Below, piece by piece: positions 61,038 to 64,000 of a DNA stretch of 64,000 nucleotides. The stretch's first letter is position 1; each line of letters begins with the position of its first letter. The translations under genes and the position numbers were made by a program. Origin of the DNA: Actinomycetes bacterium (lineage in GTDB: Bacteria; Actinomycetota; Acidimicrobiia; IMCC26256; PALSA-610); contig JANYBW010000064.1 in assembly GCA_025360585.1 (NCBI GenBank), positions 1 through 64,000 of the forward strand. Reading direction: 5' to 3'. Below the pieces are notes generated by a model. That model searched no databases. It was given only the letters and a program-made list of their open reading frames with translations, and was not told the origin of the DNA.

Positions 61038-62498
61038 ATGGATCGTCGTGGATTTTTGAAGTTGGGTGCGCAAGCCGCGGGAGCCGGAGCTGCGGGCACC
61101 GCGTTGACCGCAGCTGGGATCACCCAAGCCGCCGATGCGGCATTCGCGCAGGAGCGTCATCGAGCGCGTCGGTTTGGAAGCATCTTGGACGGCGCGCCCG
61201 GCGAGTCTGGGATCGACACCGTGGTGATCGTGATGATGGAAAACCGAAGTTTCGATTCGTATCTCGGTTGGCTCGGTCACGAAGACAAATATCTCGAACG
61301 CGGTCGGAGTCGATACGGCGCGAACTTTGGCGTGATCGGCAGTCAGCACCAGACGTATCGCGCACCCGATGGCACGATGGTTGATACCGCACATCATTCG
61401 TTGCGCGCCGGACCTATCGATGATTTTCGAGGCTGCGGCCATCCCGATCCTGGCCACGGCTGGACGCAGGGTCGAGCAGAACGCGACGGTGGCTTCTTAG
61501 ACGCGGGCAGCGGCAACGATCCGTTTGCATTGTCGTATTTTGATGGCCGCGATTTACCGGTGTACAACAAACTCGCGAAGCGTTTTACGATTGCGGATCG
61601 CTGGCATGCATCATTGTTGGGCCCAACGTATCCGAACCGCTTATATCTCTTGTCCGGCCAATCGGGTGGTTACAAATACAACTACTTGCCGTTCGCAGAA
61701 GATGGCTACAAGTGGCCAGCAATTTTTGATCGTCTCCAAACCCACAACGTGACTGTGCGCGATTATGCCAGTGATTTCGGGCCGTTTTTGTTGTTCGGAT
61801 CGCGGTCGATTCCGTACATGCAGACGTATTCGGCGTTCCAAGCCGATGCGGCTGCGGGTACTCTGCCCAACGTCAGTTTCGTTGATCCATCATTTTTCGG
61901 CCCGACCCAAAACGACGATCATCCACTCGCAGATCCGCGTGCCGGCCAACAGTTCATTCTCGATACGTTCCGTACCTTCGCGCAATCTCCGCAGTGGGAG
62001 CGCGGTCTCTTCATCGTCGTGTACGACGAGTGGGGTGGCTTTTACGACCACGTCGCACCACCAGTATTCGCCGATGATTTAGCGAGCACGATCGATACCG
62101 AAAACTTCGGACAAGCCGGGTTCCGTGTACCTGCGATCATCGCGTCGCCGCGATCATTGCCCGGCTTCGTAGATCATGCGCAGTACGACCACGCGTCCGT
62201 CTTGCGATTCCTCGAATGGCGTTTTCTCGGTGCGCCCGCCCACGGACCGAACGGCGATGTGAGCAATCCATGGTGGCTCACAAGCCGTGACCGCAATGCG
62301 AAAAACCTCGGCCGCACCTTGTCGCATTCGGCGTTCAATCCGGATCCAGGGTTCGATCTGAACATGACCTTGGCCGCGGCTACCCCCGCGTGTGGCGTGG
62401 GCGGAGCGCCCTTAGTTACCGGCAAACATCCGTTCGCGGAAGCCGTAGCGTCGGGCTACACGGATCGAATCGGGTTTCGCAGCGCGGCGCTGAGCTAG
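61038..62498 (+). CDS. Tat-exported phospholipase C/acid phosphatase-like enzyme
   Basis: The 486-residue protein opens with a twin-arginine signal, MDRRGFLKLGAQAAGAGAAG. The catalytic phosphoesterase fold follows: VIVMMENRSFDSYLGWLG near 58-75 with the Asn/Ser metal-site region, FTIADRWHASLLGPTYPNRLYL, YDEWGGFYDHVAPP and GFRVPAIIASP. The family covers bacterial phospholipase C (PlcH/N) and AcpA-type acid phosphatases; which applies here is not clear. The stop overlaps that of the convergent gene in CTAG. The ATG at 61038 is chosen because it begins the Tat signal. Confidence 0.88.
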   Translation: MDRRGFLKLGAQAAGAGAAGTALTAAGITQAADAAFAQERHRARRFGSILDGAPGESGIDTVVIVMMENRSFDSYLGWLGHEDKYLERGRSRYGANFGVIGSQHQTYRAPDGTMVDTAHHSLRAGPIDDFRGCGHPDPGHGWTQGRAERDGGFLDAGSGNDPFALSYFDGRDLPVYNKLAKRFTIADRWHASLLGPTYPNRLYLLSGQSGGYKYNYLPFAEDGYKWPAIFDRLQTHNVTVRDYASDFGPFLLFGSRSIPYMQTYSAFQADAAAGTLPNVSFVDPSFFGPTQNDDHPLADPRAGQQFILDTFRTFAQSPQWERGLFIVVYDEWGGFYDHVAPPVFADDLASTIDTENFGQAGFRVPAIIASPRSLPGFVDHAQYDHASVLRFLEWRFLGAPAHGPNGDVSNPWWLTSRDRNAKNLGRTLSHSAFNPDPGFDLNMTLAAATPACGVGGAPLVTGKHPFAEAVASGYTDRIGFRSAALS

Positions 62499-63844
62499 AG
62501 AAACGAGCCGGGTTCCTCAACTCGTTCTCCGAGCCGTTCAACCGGCTGCATCGCAAGTAGGTCGCCGGAAGGTTCCGCAAGGAGTTGCTCGCCCGCGCCT
62601 TCGGTAGCCACGGACCAACTTGGGTCCAGTCGGCTCGCTCGCAACGTGATCCCGGCCGGCGCGTCCCACAACACCGCAGGCCGCCCGCCATGCCAGCGCA
62701 CCGCAAACGAAACCGTGCCTACACGTGTGGGCACTTCGTGCACCGCGACCGAAGCGCCGAGCCATTCGACATCAAATCCTGGCAGCAAATCAATACTGCC
62801 GTCGGAACATTCCTCAATCAGGACGTCGCGTACCGCAGCAAGAAATTTCGCGGCGTGCGCAGGCACACCACCAGCAGCAGTGACGAGATGCGTCTTCATA
62901 CGCACCCAGCCACTCACAGAATTTTTGAGCCTGATCGATGCTGCGCGCCGATCGCGAACCGAGAGGCGCTTCCAGACTGCTTCCGCTTCTGCTGAGAATC
63001 CCCAGTCTTCGAGGCTGATCGCATCATCGGCGACCGGCCGGGGTGAATCCGCAGAAGATCGCAACAGCACTGAGGCCCGCGCCCCATCGATGGCGCGTTG
63101 CAGATTTGCATCGCTCAGTTCTGTTCGCATCGCGCGATCGAGTTGCGTGTCCCAGCCTCGATCAACCGCTTCGTTATCGGGCAATACATCGATCGCCGCG
63201 ACATTAATCCGAGCATGCGGACCAGGCGCAAGCGGCAACACGATCCGCAAGGTTGCCGTATGGGGCAGCGGCCAGACGAGCGCGACGCAGCCGTTGCGTT
63301 GCGACTTCATTTTCGTGCGTTCGAGCGGGCCGGCTTGGGTTGCGTGTTGCGTGACGGCTTCGCGCAGCGACAATTCATCGTGCGCGATCACCCATTGGGC
63401 CCAGGGCCGATTCGTTCCGAGCACCTCGTGACCATCGATGGTGAGCACCGATGCCGTCGCGGAAAATTCTCGCAAGCGAATCCCCGGAGCTGCTCGCAGC
63501 AATACCGCAAGCGACACGGGCTCTTTCCCCGCGTTTTCAAATTCACATACGATCTGTTCCGGCTGTCCACTCACACCATACAGGCGTTGCACGACGTCGC
63601 CGCCGGCACCGGCAATCCGAGTCGTCACAATCGGCGCAGCATCATTGATGCTTTGGCGGGTCGCGGAATCCAGCACAACCGTCCGCCACGTCTCGGCTCC
63701 AACCATCCACTCGACATCGATGCCACGATCGATCATCGTGAGCAGCCCGCGCGAATCGACCGTTGCAATACCCCGCGCACCCAACGTACCGAGCGTCAGG
63801 TGGGCGCCAGTCGGCGTGGGAACTGAAATTGTGCGTCGTGCCAT
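62495..63844 (-). CDS. Unknown 449-residue protein, operonic with gpsA
   Basis: The protein begins with a beta-rich region (about 1-210; IDRGIDVEWMVGAETWRTVVLD, LRIVLPLAPGPHARINV) and continues into a more helical region. The layout recalls GH15/GH63-type carbohydrate enzymes, with a beta-sandwich before a helical barrel. No catalytic Glu/Asp motif can be picked out. It has no signal peptide. The start is 7 bp after the gpsA stop, so the two are cotranscribed. Function not assigned. Confidence 0.7.
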   Translation of the reverse strand: MARRTISVPTPTGAHLTLGTLGARGIATVDSRGLLTMIDRGIDVEWMVGAETWRTVVLDSATRQSINDAAPIVTTRIAGAGGDVVQRLYGVSGQPEQIVCEFENAGKEPVSLAVLLRAAPGIRLREFSATASVLTIDGHEVLGTNRPWAQWVIAHDELSLREAVTQHATQAGPLERTKMKSQRNGCVALVWPLPHTATLRIVLPLAPGPHARINVAAIDVLPDNEAVDRGWDTQLDRAMRTELSDANLQRAIDGARASVLLRSSADSPRPVADDAISLEDWGFSAEAEAVWKRLSVRDRRAASIRLKNSVSGWVRMKTHLVTAAGGVPAHAAKFLAAVRDVLIEECSDGSIDLLPGFDVEWLGASVAVHEVPTRVGTVSFAVRWHGGRPAVLWDAPAGITLRASRLDPSWSVATEGAGEQLLAEPSGDLLAMQPVERLGERVEEPGSFL

Positions 63845-63851
63845 TGTGTAT

Positions 63852-64000
63852 CTATCGCATTCCGTGGAGTTCTGATTTCGCGCTGCGCAACATCAATTCC
63901 GGGACCAGCGCGGCAGCGTTCGCATCTTCGTAGAGCACTTGGCCAACGAATTCGGCAACGGGAAGATCCATACCTAACCGTTTGGCGATCGACAATACGG
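63852..64000 (-). CDS. gpsA: Glycerol-3-phosphate dehydrogenase GpsA, C-terminal end only
   Basis: The 49 codons at the window edge read AKRLGMDLPVAEFVGQVLYEDANAAALVPELMLRSAKSEL, which matches the C-terminal helix pair of NAD(P)-dependent glycerol-3-phosphate dehydrogenase (lipid precursor synthesis), with the conserved LYE and L-R-KSE ending. The rest of the gene is outside the window. Confidence 0.8.
   Translation of the reverse strand, partial: VLSIAKRLGMDLPVAEFVGQVLYEDANAAALVPELMLRSAKSELHGMR

Overview
The window looks like chromosomal DNA from an actinobacterium, most plausibly of the class Acidimicrobiia. This is an inference from gene content. It carries a dnaK-grpE-dnaJ-hspR-clpB heat-shock cluster of the actinobacterial type, mycothiol conjugate amidase, a Ddn-like deazaflavin (F420) reductase and two LLM-class oxidoreductases. 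It also has a DUF222-HNH (13E12-type) protein, a wax ester synthase/DGAT, an EtfD-like membrane Fe-S oxidoreductase, LexA boxes of the form GAAC-N4-GTTC and secreted proteins with Thr/Pro tails. Base composition is moderately GC-rich by eye. No phage, insertion sequence or CRISPR array was seen, and no stretch over 300 bp lacks a gene.

Layout. 0-6.5 kb: tRNA-Gly, an APH-fold kinase, dcd, two RDD membrane proteins (the second frameshifted), an EtfD-like dehydrogenase and a cyclic-nucleotide-binding protein. 6.5-13.4 kb: the heat-shock cluster, with a decanucleotide repeat, a sigma-R/H-like promoter and a 5'UTR hairpin in front. 13.5-17 kb: PspC-family envelope proteins divergent from a PspC-sensor kinase/LuxR regulator pair. 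17-23.7 kb: SDR and MDR dehydrogenases, a GIDE-domain protein, F420/flavin enzymes and a putative 2OG-Fe(II) enzyme. 23.7-26 kb: a decayed patch with a GNAT remnant, a MazEF-like pair, a broken P-loop kinase and two more small kinases. 26-34 kb: a LexA-boxed DUF222-HNH gene, surE, a hydrolase, an LLM enzyme, an Fe-S RecB-type nuclease, a PAP2 phosphatase and WS/DGAT.

34-50.5 kb: quinone oxidoreductase, thiolase, ChbG-type deacetylase, a large membrane protein, SCP2-like protein, mca, an adenylate cyclase with a regulatory domain, VanW and CAP envelope proteins, a P-type ATPase, rhomboid, and a PhoU/TrkA-C regulator beside an SLC41/MgtE-like transporter. 50.6-53 kb: a secreted fibrinogen-like/beta-propeller/FN3 protein. 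53-59.3 kb: the mutasome genes dnaE2, imuB and imuA' plus an unrecognised gene between dnaE2 and imuB. 59.3-64 kb: an Nfu-N-like protein, rnhB, small conserved proteins, a Tat-exported phospholipase-C-like enzyme, an unknown 449-residue protein and the 3' end of gpsA.

The best-supported signal is an SOS set. imuA' and dnaE2 have matching promoters (TTGCRT, 18-bp spacer, TANNNT) with the same 14-bp LexA palindrome filling the spacer and a GTG start directly downstream, so both mRNAs are probably leaderless. A third LexA box overlaps the start codon of the DUF222-HNH gene. A second theme is many short direct repeats at gene ends and starts, and four convergent gene pairs whose stop codons overlap by 4 nt, three through CTAG. 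I see no clear new defence or biosynthetic system. The best candidates for something undescribed are the gene between imuB and dnaE2, the fibrinogen-like secreted protein and the doubled PhoU/TrkA-C regulator with its transporter.
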